Shown piece by piece: positions 1 through 11,019 of a DNA stretch of 64,000 nt; positions within the stretch are counted from its first letter, which is position 1; every line of letters starts with the position of its first letter. A program made the translations under genes and the position numbers. The stretch is taken from contig NC_037682.1 of the NCBI RefSeq assembly GCF_003255815.1, positions 4,838,030-4,902,029 of the forward strand, in the 5' to 3' direction. Below the pieces are notes generated by a model that was given only the letters and a program-made list of their open reading frames with translations, searched no databases and had not been told where the DNA came from. This stretch comes from Theropithecus gelada (Eukaryota > Chordata > Mammalia > Primates > Cercopithecidae).

Positions 1-690
1 AGAGAGAAGGAGGGAGGCAGGGAAAGAGACAGAGAGAAGTAGGGGGGAGGGAGAGAGATACAGAGACAGATGGAGAGACAGAGACAGAGAGAGGTGGGGG
101 AGAGGGAGAGAGAGACAGAGATAGAAGGAGAGAAGCAGGGAGAGAGACAGAGAAAGGTAGGGGAGAGGGAAAGAGGGAAAGAGACAGAGACAGATGGAGA
201 GTCAGAGACAGAGAGAGGTGGGGGAGAGGGAGAGACAGACAGAGACGGAGACAGATGGAGAGACAGAGAGAAGAAGAGAGGCAGGGAGAGAGACAGAGAG
301 AGGTGGGGAGAGGGAGAGAGAGACAGAGAGAGAAGGAAGGAGGCAGAGGGAGAGGCAGAGAGAGGTAGGGGAGAAGGAGAGAGAGACAGAGACAGATGCA
401 GAGACAGAGACAGAGAGAGAGAGAAGGGGGAGGGAGGAAAAGAGGGAGAGAGACTGAGACAGAGACAAGAGAAAGGTGGGGGCGAGGGAAAGAGACAGAG
501 ACAGATGGAGAGACAGTGACAGAGAGAAGAAGGGATGCAGGGAGAGAGATAGAGAGAGGTGGAGGAGAGGGAGAGAGATAGAGAGAGGTGGAGGAGAGGG
601 AGAGAGAGACAGAGGCAGATGGAGAGACAGAGATAGAGAGATGGAGAGAGAGGTGAGGGAGGGAGATGGGGACAGAAGGGAGGGAACGAG
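1..690. repeat. Purine-rich GAGACA/GAGAGG simple repeat
   Basis: The plus strand is almost entirely A and G with regular single C or T interruptions (agagacagagacag units), continuing to about 690 and probably beyond the window edge. It encodes only low-complexity Arg/Glu or Ser/Leu peptides and is not a gene. Confidence 0.95.
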
Positions 691-1929
691 ACAGGGACAG
701 GGAGAAAGGACACAGTTCTGCACCGGGGGAGGAAGGACCTGCCCTCAGTGGTTCCCACCATCTTCTGACAGACACGTGGAGGGGGCCCACCCCCAGCTTT
801 CTACATAAACCACTTGACCTCGGTGGACTTTTCTTCCTGCCAAGAGGCGACATCAATCACTCTGCACCGTCAAGGCAAAGAAATCCAACTAAAGACTCCA
901 CTGTTAGTGCTGGAAGGACTCCAAGGTGGCACCTTAGCCCCGGTGAGCGGGCAGGGGGGTGTCCAGGCATGGGGGCTGTGGACTGGAGAACCAGGCCAGC
1001 CAGGTGGCTTCAGTCACTGTGACCTGGGAGCCTTCCAGCATCCGGACCCTGGAGGGATCCCAAAAACCCTCAGGCGTCTCTCTTGTCGAAACCCCCTGCC
1101 AGGACTCACATGGCTGCCGCCGGCCCTTGGTGACATGGATGCAGTCTTTAATTGGTGTACATCATTGCCCCTTGCCTTTGCCTCTAGAACAGAGGCACCA
1201 GAGGGACCAGGTTTGTCTGGTCCTTCTCACCCTCCATGCCTCCAACAGGGCCTGTGGGTTTTCAGTAAGTGACTGTTGAATGAATGGATAAATGGATGGA
1301 TGAATGACATGTTGGGCTCTGTGGCTCCCAGTCCGGACCAGGGATGCAGCAGACCTCAGTCCACACCTGGAGTCAATCCCCCACAACCCAAGCCACCCCG
1401 CTCCCCCACAGGGCCCAGGTGGTCCTACTCTTCCAGTGCCTTGGCAGGAGGAGGCAGCAGCTGCTCAGCAGAATACCTTCTGCACATCCAAAGACAACTC
1501 TGGGGGTGTGTCTTGCTCACCCGGGGTTTAGTTCTGTTGGGTGTGAACTCGCCCAAGATCCTGGAGGAAGGTGCTCACTCTCAAGTACTCCTACGTGTTT
1601 GTGGTCCCATGATCAGACCGAGAGTGACGGCTGCCCTGCCGTGGCCCAAACCTGCCTCCTGCTTAAACTTCCCTACACTCTCTTCTGCCCACCCTCCAGC
1701 TCAGCACAGGAAAATGTCCTTGGCTGCACTTTCCTTTCTGCCCTGTGAGGTACCCAGGGTCAGGCACGCGGGGCTCCTGCCACTGATGGGAACAATAATG
1801 GAGAAGGCATGGGGTCTGTCACTGGAAAGGCAAAAACTCAGCGCCAGGCTGTGATGTGGAGCCATCGCAGCAGAATGCAGAGTTCCCCGCAGCTCTGAGT
1901 CAGAACCCAAACACCCATCTAATCCTCCC

Positions 1930-3290
1930 TCCTTTTCTTCTTTCCATCATCCATCTACCTACCCATCATCCATCATTCATTCCTCCAGCATCCATCATTC
2001 ATCCCTCCAGCATCCATCCATCATTAATTATTCATCCCTCTGGCATCCATCTATTCACCTACCCATCCACCCATCATCCATCCACCCATCCATCCATCAT
2101 CTATCTACCCACCCATCATCCATCATTCATCATTCCATCATCCACCATTCACCCATCATCCATCATTCATTCCTCCAGCACCCGTCCATCCATCCATTCA
2201 TCCATCCATCCATCCATCCATCCATCCATCCTCCATCATTCATTCCTCCAGCACCTGTCCATCCATCCATCCATCCATCCACCCACCCATCAGCCATCAT
2301 TTATTCCTCCAGCATCCATCATTCATCCTTCCATCAGCCACCCATCCAAAAATCATTAATTATTCATCCCTCCGGCATCCATCCATTCACCTACCCACCC
2401 ACCAACACATCATCTATCATTCATCCTTCCATCATCCACCCATCCACCCATCATCCATCATTAATTCCTCCAGGACTCATCCATCCATTCATCCATCCAT
2501 CCATCCATCCATCCACCCATCCACCCACCCATCATCCATCATTCGTTCCTCCAGCATCCATCATTCATCTTTCCAATGGCCATCCATCCATCCATATTAA
2601 TTATTCATCCCTCAGGCATCCATCCATTCACCTACCCACCCACCTATCATCCATCCAACCATCCATCCATCATTCATCCACCCACCCTTCATCCATCCTT
2701 CATCCTTCCATCATCCATCCACCCACCCATCATCCATCATTCATTCCTCCAGCATCCATCCATCCACCCACCCACCCATCATCCATCATCCATTCTTCCA
2801 GCATCCATCCACCCATCTACCCATTCACCCACCTACCTATCATCCATCCATCCATCATTGATTATTCATCCCTCCAGCATCCATCCATCCACCTATCTGC
2901 TCACCCACCTATCATCCATCATTCATCCTTCCATCAGCTGCCCATCCACCCACCCACTCATCATCTATCATTCATCTCTTCAGCATCCATCCATCCATCC
3001 ACCCACACACCTACCCATCCATCAACCATCCATCTGTCTATCCACCCATTCACCCATCCACCCACCCACTCATCCATCAACCGTCATTCATCTCTCCACT
3101 ATCCATTCGTCCACCCACCCGCCCATCAATCATCTATTCATCCATCCACCCATTCGCTCATCTGTAATTTATGCATCCATCCATCCATCCATCCATCCAT
3201 CCCTCCATCCCTCCATCCATTTATCCATTATACACTTATCCATCTCCATCTCTATCCATCCATTTATCATCCCTTAATCCACTCATCCAC
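1930..3290. repeat. CATC/CCAT tetranucleotide satellite block
   Basis: About 1.36 kb is built of CATC, CATT and CACC tetramers with a loose higher-order pattern that recurs many times (for example tcctccagcatccatc followed by attcatc). The copies have diverged, so it is an old expanded array. Ser/His/Pro-rich open frames across it are artefacts of the repeat. Confidence 0.95.
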
Positions 3291-3399
3291 CAAACTGTCA
3301 TTCATTACTCCCTGACTACCCCCATGGGCCAGGCATTGTATCCACTGCTAGGACCTAAAATTAAATGGGGAGTGGGAAGCATTCCAGGTAAACAGCTGG

Positions 3400-3485
3400 G
3401 CCTGGACAAACCCACATTGTGTTTGCTGAGCCTGGCACACAGTAGTGCACAGTAAGTATTTCTTGAATGAATAAGTAACTGAATG
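3400..3485 (+). repeat. L2/MIR-like 3' tail
   Basis: The phrase gagcctggcacacagtag followed by cagtaagtatttcttgaatg resembles the shared L2/MIR 3' end (GCCTGGCACATAGTAGG ... AATGAATG). It is short and diverged. Confidence 0.5.
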
Positions 3486-4381
3486 AGCTAGTCCTGGCAC
3501 TGATGTGACCATCAGCCAAGCAATCCTGAGATTAGAAAAGCAGCCAGTGTGGCTTGAGAATGGAGGAGGGGGAGGAGGGGGTAGGGTTCAGGGGCCTGTG
3601 ACCCAGAGAACTGAATTCAGCCAGAAAGGAACTGCTGGTATCCATGGAAGAAGCATCTTTAGGGGGAGGATAGGCATCTGCTAAGCGCCAGAGGGGTGCG
3701 GAGGAATGAAGGGGGCTGGACTCTGAGGCTGGAATTGGTCAGGACAGGCCTGTGGAGGGGATGTTCCTTTTCCAACAGGATCGGGGTGGGGAGTTCTGCA
3801 AGTCATGGGGTCTCAGACGATGCCAGATGTTACACTAAAAATAACCAAATATGTAATTTTTGTGCTAAGTTAGATAGCATCTTCATCTGGACTCCCGGGC
3901 AGGCAAGCTGTATCAAGTACCAAAGATTTAAAAACATGTATGGGGGCCTGTGGGGGGAGGCTGAAAGGAGGAACGTTCCATACACAGAGGTCCTGGCCCC
4001 TGGGAATTGGGACAAGGCCACTATTGTGAGGTTGTCAGGGAAGCATCTCTGCCCACCACCTGCGGAAGGACCAGCAGTTGAGGCAAGGTCTAGGAAGGAC
4101 TGCTTCCCGGGAGGGAAGGCTGGGCACGTTTGGGGAGCAGAGGCTGACGTGGAGACCTGAGGGGAAGGCTGGTATCCGGTGTGGGCCCATGGGGCAGAAG
4201 GGAAGAGCAAATGGCTGTGGTGGGGACATGTTCTTTTGGGGGGCATGGTAGAGGAGCAGAGCTTCCTGGGGAGCCTGGGTGGGAAGGGTGGAGTTCCCAT
4301 GCTCAGAGCGAGGGGCAGAGGGTGGGGACCGACACTTTGGGGAGTAAGGGATTAGCAACAGCCACTAAAGAATAAAGGGGC

Positions 4382-4677
4382 TGGCTGGGTGCGGTGACTC
4401 ACGCTTGTAATTCCAGCACTTTGGGAGGCCGAGGCGGGTGGATCACTTGAGACCAGGAGTTCAAGACCAGCCTGGCCAACATGGCGAAAGCCCGTCTCTA
4501 CTAAAAATACAAAAATTAGCCGGGTGTGCTGGCAGGCACCTGTAATCCCAGCTACTCTGGAGGCTGAGGCAGGAGAATCACTTGAACCAGGAGGCAGAGG
4601 CTGCAGAGAGCCGAGATTGCGCCATTGTACTCCAGCCTGGGTGACAGAGTGAGACTCCATCCCCCCCCCACCAAAAA
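4382..4677 (+). mobile_element. Alu (S-type), full length
   Basis: It begins GGCTGGGTGCGGTGACTCAC and ends with the right monomer and a C/A-rich tail. It is flanked by a 14-bp direct repeat, AAAGAATAAAGGGG (4367-4380 and 4678-4691). It is antisense to ANO1 in intron 8. Confidence 0.93.
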
Positions 4678-5263
4678 AAAGAATAAAGGGGTCACCCAGT
4701 GTTTCCCAAACTGTGTTCCCTGGAACACTAACTCGACAACTCTTCCATTTAAAAGGGTTCCAGGTGAGGTACATTTGAGAAACGCTTCACTGACCACCAT
4801 CAAACAGGTTTCCCCAACGCGCTGCTGGGGGCCATTGTTCTCTGTGCACCTGGTCTCAGTGGTTCCCAAGTTTATTTGCCTGGGAGCCCTGTGGGATTAG
4901 GCCATGTGCCAGCAAGGACTGCTGGAGGCCCAGGCACAGTTCAGATTGTCCTGAGAAGATAAGGGAAGGACAGCGTGTGAGGAGTGGGCTCCGGGAGGAC
5001 GGCTTTCCCTTTCCCATGCTCACAGCCACCTGCCGAGGGCACTTTTGAGAATCAGAAAGAGGAAAACAAACCAGCCACACAAAGCTCAGGGACTTTTCTC
5101 CTGAAACGGCGAGAGGGGACACCCGCTGCTCAGCCCCCTGCAGCGAGCGCCCTGGGGAGGCCCTGGAGGCCAGCGAGTCCTCGGTCCAGCTGCAGGCCCA
5201 CCCCCGCCCCAGAATACCTGCAGCCTCGACAGAGCCGCCTCCTGCTCCGCTCCATCAACTTAC

Positions 5264-5305
5264 TTTTCTGTCATTGAACTCCACGTTTTCACCCTCGTAG
5301 TCTCC
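5264..5305 (-). CDS. ANO1: ANO1 coding exon 8 (residues 286-299)
   Basis: The acceptor CTTTTTTAACAG is followed by 42 nt (GDYEGENVEFNDRK) and a GTAAGT donor at 5263-5258; both ends are phase 0. It is a very short exon with a good polypyrimidine tract. The next exon of the family, beginning LLYEEW, is not present in 1-5263, so the coding sequence leaves the window here. A 5'-truncated Alu lies about 300 bases upstream of the acceptor, antisense to the gene. Confidence 0.94.
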
Positions 5306-5614
5306 CTGTTAAAAAAGAGGAAAGGGACTTTCTTATCACCCAGTGGAGCTTTGGAGGCACTCACATCCATAATGTTTCAAAACATAAACCCCAGCAGCCC
5401 TCGTTGCCACAAATTAGATCATCCTGGGACAACATTTCACAGAGAGCGGGAGGGTTGCCCGGGTGTGCCCCCTGTTCCGATAGAAAGGCCGTGCCAGTCC
5501 TTGTTGGCCTCCAGGATGGCCTGAGCGGCCTCTTCCCTCGACACGAGGGGACTCTAGGAGAGGATCCACGGTCGGGTCCTTGGAACCAGAAACACAAATG
5601 AAAGGGGGCTTTCG

Positions 5615-5686
5615 TGAGCCGAGATTGCGCCACTGCACTCCAGCCTGGGCGACAGAGCGAGACTCCGTCTCAAAAAAAAAAAAAAA
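5615..5686 (+). mobile_element. 5'-truncated Alu (right-monomer end only)
   Basis: Only the last part of an Alu (gtgagccgagattgcgccac to gactccgtctc) and its A-tail are present. The flanks repeat GAAAGGGGGCTTTCG (5600-5614) and GAAAGGGGTCTTTCG (5687-5701), a 15-bp TSD with one mismatch. This shows insertion as a 5'-truncated copy. It is antisense to ANO1, about 300 bases upstream of the exon 8 acceptor. Confidence 0.9.
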
Positions 5687-5849
5687 AGAAAGGGGTCTTT
5701 CGGAGGCAGGAAGAGTCCTATCATAGGGTGCGCATACGTCCCACTCTGCTGGGACAGTCCGTGTCTTGCTCCCTTTCGCTGTGGAGCATCCCAAGAGGGA
5801 CAGTAAATGACATGGTCACTGTCGTCTAGATCAGTGAGTCCAACACTCT

Positions 5850-5960
5850 CATTTTACAGATGGAAACACTGAGGCTCCAAGAAGCAAACTGACATTTCTG
5901 AGGACACACAGCTAAGATTGGTCAGACCCTGACTTGGATCCAGACCTTCAAACCTAAAGG
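5850..5960 (+). repeat. MIR fragment
   Basis: The stretch ctcattttacagatggaaac ... gaggctccaagaagc ... cacacagctaag is the MIR core. Confidence 0.7.
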
Positions 5961-6180
5961 AAGAGAAAGGTGTAAGGGTTGAAAGCCCGTCTTGGGACAT
6001 CATGGGTCTAGACTGCCTATGGCTGTGTGCACATTACCCTCGCAGACACTCAGAATGATACTGAACTGTCATTCAGTGAGCCGCAGATAACTACAGTTGA
6101 CATAAGTAACTGGGGAGAAGCAGCAAGGGAGCGGCTCTGTCGAGGTTCAGGGCATGGCTGGCCTGGCCTGGCTAATGGTT

Positions 6181-6664
6181 TTTTTTTTTTTTCGAGATTA
6201 TAGGCATGAGCCACCATGCCCAATCAATCAGATATTTTTGATGAATGAATGAACGAATGGATGCAGTAAGCACAGGATTGGAATGGGGTAGGATGCAGGA
6301 CAGCTTCACGGTGAGGAAGATGGAAGTAAAAATGTAAAGCCAAAACTACATAGCATGCAGTGAGAGCCTCACCATGGCCGCCGAGGCCAGCCTGAACTTC
6401 CCTTCAGTCTTATCGCTCAGGCTGGAGTACAGTGGCGTGATCTCGGCTCACTGCAACCTTTGCTTCTGGGTTCAAGTGATTCTCCTACCTCAGTCTCCCA
6501 AGTAGCTGGGACTACCACAACACCCAGCTAATTTTTGTATGTTTAGTAGAGACAGGGTTTCACTGTGTTGGCCAGGCTGGTCTCAAACTCCTGACCTCAA
6601 GTGATCCGCCCGCCTCGGCCTCCCAAAGTGCTGGGATTACAGGCGTGAGCCACTGCACCTGGCC
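6181..6664 (-). mobile_element. Chimeric Alu retroposon carrying a copied flank of another locus
   Basis: On the minus strand it reads: most of an Alu (6664-6410) that stops at AGCCTGAGCGATAA, then about 181 bases of non-Alu sequence (6409-6229), then only the first bases of a second Alu (GGGCATGGTGGCTCATGCC), then poly(A) (T-run 6181-6192). The middle piece is a near copy of 7506-7698. The flanks TGGCTAATGGTTTT and TGGCCAATGAGTTTT suggest a TSD. The structure fits one retrotransposition event with template switching; the parts are seen, the mechanism is inferred. Confidence 0.7.
6229..6409 (+). repeat. Duplicated segment, copy A
   Basis: It runs from cagatatttttgatgaatg to cctgaacttcccttcagtc and matches 7506-7698 nearly base for base, apart from the length of a GAATG/GGATG run. 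It shares the unique string aagcacaggattggaatggg. Confidence 0.95.
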
Positions 6665-7200
6665 TGGCCAATGAGTTTTAAGAATATCCAGGCAGACAAA
6701 GCTATGGGACTCTTGGGGGTCTGTCCAGTGCCCTCTGCACTCACCAGCAACTTCCATGACTCCTCTAACCCCTGCCAGGTGGGGACAACTTGACCACACA
6801 CTCAAGCAAGCGACCCAGTACAGGTGGTCTTGGAACCAAGATGCTCTGAGAGCAGTTTAACCAATTTCCTCCTAAGTCTTCAGGGGGTCCTCACCCCCCC
6901 AAGCCTGATTCCTTTTAGTGTTTCCCAGTCTCTTTACGTGGATGAGACAGCCACACGATCCCAGCAGCGTCTCATTTATATGGAGGTCCCTACGCTGGGG
7001 ACCTCAGGCAGGGAGATGTTAGTCAGGAGGAAAGCCAAAAAGTCACCAAGTAGCCGACATAAATATCAAAGTCCTTTCAGTTCAGGTGATACACTGATTC
7101 CAGGAGACTTTCTCAGGGTCTCGTCTGGAGCACGTGGCTCTTATCCACACACAGTTCCACCAGGTTGTTATCTGGTTGGCAATGGCATTTACCAGATACT

Positions 7201-7503
7201 CTTTTTTTTTTTTTTTTTCTGAGATGGAGTTTTGCTCTGTCTCCCAGAGTGGAGTGCAGCGGCACAATCTTGGCTCACTGCAACCTCTGCCTCCCGGGTT
7301 CAAGCAATTCTCCTGCCTCAGCCTCCTAAGTAGCTGGGATTACAGGCATGTGCCACCATGCCCAGCGAATTTTTGTATTTTTAGTAGAGATGAGGTTTTG
7401 CTATGCTGGCTAAGCTGGTTTCAACCTCCTGACCTCAGGTGATCCACCCGTCTCAGCCTCCCGAAGTGCTGTGATTACAGGCATGAGTCACTGTGCCCAA
7501 CCG
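7201..7503 (-). mobile_element. Alu, full length
   Basis: It has a T-run at 7201-7219, then the reverse complement of both Alu monomers ending gtgcccaaccg. It is flanked by ACCAGATA at 7191-7198 and 7504-7511. Confidence 0.92.
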
Positions 7504-7505
7504 AC

Positions 7506-7698
7506 CAGATATTTTTGACAAATGAATGAATGAATGAATGGATGGATGGATGCAATAAGCACAGGATTGGAATGGGGTAGGATGCAGGACAGCTTCATGG
7601 TGAGGAAGATGGAAGTAAAAATGTAAAGCTGGAACTACATAGCATGCAGTGAGAGCCTCACCATGGCCGCCGAGGCCAGCCTGAACTTCCCTTCAGTC
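7506..7698 (+). repeat. Duplicated segment, copy B (probable source)
   Basis: Copy B has an extra GAATG/GGATG expansion and continues into unshared sequence after cttcagtc. It lies next to the 5' end of a complete Alu (7201-7503), the same Alu boundary that is carried as a fragment in copy A. That makes it the likely source locus. Confidence 0.9.
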
Positions 7699-8799
7699 AG
7701 TGTTCTGGGTAAGGACATGGGTGCACGCGAGTCAGGCCAGAACCAGTCACCTCCGCAAATGCTTAAACATCAGCTGTGGTACTTAGCAGCATGGGTGCCC
7801 TTCAGTTGTATGGAAAATCTGTGGCTGTAAAATTCTATATTCCCTAAGGATACCTGACACCCACAGCCCAGGGCTTCTGGGTCCCACTCCTTCTGGACTG
7901 TGCACCCCTGGGCAAGTGGCCGGAGCCCCTCCAGCCTGTTTCTCCATCTTTAAAGTGGGAACAGACCCCACATGACTGCATAAGGCACGATGAAGATTTT
8001 GAAAGAGGAGATTCTCTGCAAGGATCTTGGAGATGCTTCTTGTGAGGCTGGCTCTCTGACAAGAAATAGATCCAGCTGATGAGGGAGGTTTGCACCAGTC
8101 AGTTTAAACTGTTGACAGTCAATCCCTAAGACAAATGTAGGAGTGGCCGCCAAGAAGAGGGATGCATTTGGCCTCTGTGACAGAATGAGGTGGGTACGCA
8201 GTGAGGCGCTGGAGTTGCAGAGTGTCACTAGGGACGGCTTTTGGCCCCAGCTCCTCCACAGGGGCTGTTCAACCTCAGGCAAGTTACTAAACCTCTCTGA
8301 GTCTCTGCGTCTGCACAGGTTATATGAGGTACAGTTCCTTCTAAACAGAGGGCTCTGCACACAGTAGGAGATTAAATACGTTCATTTCTCCCCTTTCCCT
8401 TTTAAGACTTAAAGGGCTGACTCAAAACAGGCAGGAAGGGCCGGAAAAATTTTGGCTTCGGTACCTCAACCTCTCAGCAGGGATTACCTGCTTAAAGGTC
8501 AATCGGGAGCATGGATGTAGCTCTAGGCTGCCTTCTTGGGATCATGGGCTGTGCCAGGCAGGGCTGTCTTCCTGGCACCCAGCCAGAGCCTGCCCAGGGT
8601 GGAGCAGAACAGCCAGACCGGCTGGGTCCTCTGGAGGAAAGCCTGATAGAGGGGAGGAGTGGGCTCCTCCAGACTCAGGGCTTCCGGGCAGGAACCCGGA
8701 GCCACTGCCACGGTCTAGGGGCTTGAGCCCTGCCCTTGGAATCTCCCCAGACAACAGGTCACTGGCCGAGGCAAACTGACTCAGTCCAATCCGAATCAA

Positions 8800-8860
8800 C
8801 ACCACGTTTACTGAGCACCTATTAAGTGCTGAGCGCTGGGGCTTCCTTGAGATGACACAT
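8800..8860 (+). repeat. MIR/L2-like fragment
   Basis: The stretch cgtttactgagcacctatta followed by agtgctgagcgctggggctt is the 5' half of the MIR core, short and diverged. Confidence 0.5.
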
Positions 8861-9269
8861 AACTAAAGGTGGTCAGACGGCGGTGTCTGTGCAGGTCAAG
8901 GACCATCCGAGGCCCAGAGAAGGGAGGAAGAAGCCACTAGTCCTGGGGAGGAAGGCAGCAGGAAGGCTTGGTGTGGGAGCTTCTGTCTGCCTGGGGTGGG
9001 GCGGGGCGGGGAAGAGTACTGTAGAAGGAACAGCATGTGTGAACACACAAAGGGAGGAAACGGGGCTGCTCAAACACCCCAATCCCCGGACCTACAGGGA
9101 GGAGGAGGCCCTGACAGGGAGGCCACGAGGTGACGGGCGGCAGATCTGCCCAGACTCCTTCCCTTGGGGTCAACCCTCTGGAGAAGACACCTCTGGATTG
9201 CCCTGTGGGATCCCTGCACCTTACATTTGTCTAATCCAGTGTTTCTTCCTCAAGAAGAGAGGAATTAGG

Positions 9270-9606
9270 CTGGGCGCAGGGGCTCACACCTGTAATCCCA
9301 GCACTTTGGGAGGCTGAGGTGGGCGGATCGCTTAAGGTCAGGAGTTTGAGACCAGCCTGGCCAACATGGTGAAACCGTGTCTCTACTAAAAATACAAAAT
9401 ATTAGCTGGGTGTAGTGGTGCGCACCTGTAGTCCCAGCTAGTTGGGAGGCTGAGGCTGGAGAATTGCTTGAACCCAGGAGGTAGAGGTTGCAGTGAGCTG
9501 AGATCATGCCATTGAACTCCAGCCTGGGTGACAGAGCAAGACTCCGTCTCAAAAAAATAAAAAAATAAATAAAAAAAATAAAATAAATAAAAATAAATAA
9601 ATAAAT
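9270..9606 (+). mobile_element. Alu, full length, with AAATAA-expanded tail
   Basis: It begins GGCTGGGCGCAGGGGCTCAC and ends in an A-rich tail evolved into AAATAA/AAAT repeats (9550-9606). The flanks are GAGGAATTAGG and GAGGAGTTAGG. Confidence 0.93.
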
Positions 9607-10385
9607 AAATAAATAAAAGAGGAGTTAGGACAAGTTCTGATTCCTGACCCACAGATGGGGACACTGAGGCTCAGTGAGACAAGGGGCTGACTCCACCACT
9701 CAAGGCGGAGGAGTGGGTAAGTGGCTGGGACTGGAATCTGGGTCTCCTTAGACCCAGGCCTGTCCCTTCTCTCCTGCTTCTTGGCTCCTGGCCTTTGCAC
9801 ATTTGCAAAGTTTCAGAGCTCCTCTGTCCGGGATTCCCACACTGCTCAGGCCCCGAGGCCCATTCCCAGTGCCCTTGTGAACTTAAGTCCCTGTTTCCAT
9901 AGAGACAACAAGAAGACAACCTTCTCTCTCTCTCCACCCCAAGTCAGCTATATTTGTCAAGGGGATACTAGTGGGATCTGGAGCTTCAGCTCAGGAAGTT
10001 GGCCACTTGCTCTGCAGAAATAGACACGTACAGAGCCCTGGTCATTCTGCCAGAGACCCGGACCAGCCAGGGGTAGGGGAGCCCGGGCCAGGGAAGACAT
10101 TCTGTGGACCCGCTGGCTGTGAGGTTCAGAGGACGTCAAGGCAGAGCACCTGCCACCCGTGCCCCTGTTTTGTTGGGATTGTTCTGCAAGAAAAGATGGC
10201 GCTGTGTGTAAATTCTTGGTCCCCACCCGGGGAACAGGGAAGGCCTGTGTACAGTTGACATTTACAGCGAGAGCCAAGCAGGAAGCTGTGACCACAGGAT
10301 AATTACAGCTCCCCGGGGGGTGTGGCCCGGAGGGATTTGGGGAGTCAAATGACGCAGAGATAAATCGTGTGTTCAGGTTACTTAC

Positions 10386-10441
10386 ATCGTGCAGTGGGTA
10401 TGCAGCCGCGTACACGCCATTGGCCAGCAGGCTCGTGATGC
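10386..10441 (-). CDS. ANO1: ANO1 coding exon 7 (residues 267-285)
   Basis: The acceptor TTTTTAAG is followed by 56 nt: two bases completing Gly267 and 18 codons (ITSLLANGVYAAAYPLHD). The donor is GTAAGT at 10385-10380, phase 0. This conserved hydrophobic-rich stretch closes the N-terminal domain just before the pre-TM1 region. The exon joins in frame to exon 6 or to exon 6b. Confidence 0.95.
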
Positions 10442-10953
10442 CTTAAAAACAGAGGCAGAGAGAAGGTTATGGGACAGGTGGGTCTCCCGCTTCACATTGT
10501 AAAGTCACAGCGGTCACAGGGCCGTCTCAGCCACCAAGAGCTTCTCAAAATGAAACGAACCTGACTACACAGAGCCCGCCACCTCTGGGATTTCTTCCCC
10601 AGGAATGACAGGGCACAGCCGGGTTATTGATCTATCAACTAGGAGATGACGGAACACATGCTCGATTGGCAGAATTAGGAAGACATAGAGAAAACCCCAA
10701 GAGGCGACTCCATCTCAGAGGCAGGCGGTGTGAGCGGACCGTGGCTTCACTGTCACCCCAAGCCTCCGATTCACCAGCCCCCCCACCTGTCCGAGGCAAG
10801 CCTGCAGATGGGGAAGGTGGGATGTAAGCGGTTAGAGAAGCTGAATCATGAGGAAATATACGGATGGAGAAATTGATGGTGTCAGAAAACACACAAACAA
10901 TTCGGAATTAGATTTTAGATTGATTGGGAAAACCGGAGGAGGCCCACACTTAC

Positions 10954-11019
10954 CATACTTCCCACATTTCCGCCTTTTACTTAGAAGGGCGGAGTCCTTC
11001 TTTCTTCCCTCGCCTTGCC
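10954..11019 (-). CDS. ANO1: ANO1 cassette exon 6b (alternative segment b, 22 residues)
   Basis: Between exons 6 and 7, a 66-nt open segment is bounded by acceptor AAACAG (11025-11020) and a strong GTAAGT donor (10953-10948). Entered in phase 1 it adds 22 residues containing EGRKKDSALLSKRRKCGKY and returns to the same phase for exon 7. The length, phase and position match the known optional segment b of TMEM16A, whose inclusion lowers apparent calcium sensitivity. The peptide is strongly basic, with two clusters (RKK and KRRK), unlike the flanking exons. The polypyrimidine tract before the acceptor is poor (TGTATAAACAG), which fits a regulated cassette. The exon shows no damage. Confidence 0.9.

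Larger units (their letters stand above)
1..5263 (-). other. ANO1: ANO1 intron 8 (5' portion only)
   Basis: No exon is recognisable here. The stretch holds a purine tract (1-680), about 1.2 kb without an identifiable feature (700-1900), a CATC-type satellite (1930-3290), an L2/MIR-like tail near 3400-3480, about 900 bases of unassigned sequence, and an Alu at 4382-4677. Confidence 0.85.
5306..10385 (-). other. ANO1: ANO1 intron 7
   Basis: The intron is bounded by the GTAAGT donor of exon 7 and the TTTAACAG acceptor of exon 8. It contains a truncated Alu, a MIR, a chimeric Alu retroposon, two full-length Alus and otherwise unassigned sequence (7700-9250 and 9620-10385). The stretch near 8990-9015 is G-rich with tandem GGGGCGGGG Sp1-like boxes. 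Confidence 0.9.

Noticed and set aside
70..723. Several overlapping open frames with Arg/Glu-rich or Ser/Leu-rich products
   Set aside because: They arise from a purine simple repeat; composition is low-complexity in all frames and both strands.
1856..3455. Long His/Pro/Ser/Ile-rich open frames (up to 233 codons)
   Set aside because: They are the translation of a CATC tetranucleotide satellite, with no conserved domain.
4352..4774. Open frames with the motif of Alu antisense translation (for example AGVQWRNLGSLQ)
   Set aside because: Alu-derived frames; the same applies to similar frames at 7134, 9265, 20203, 25580, 27139, 32175, 33973, 39867, 51610, 54003 and 61549.
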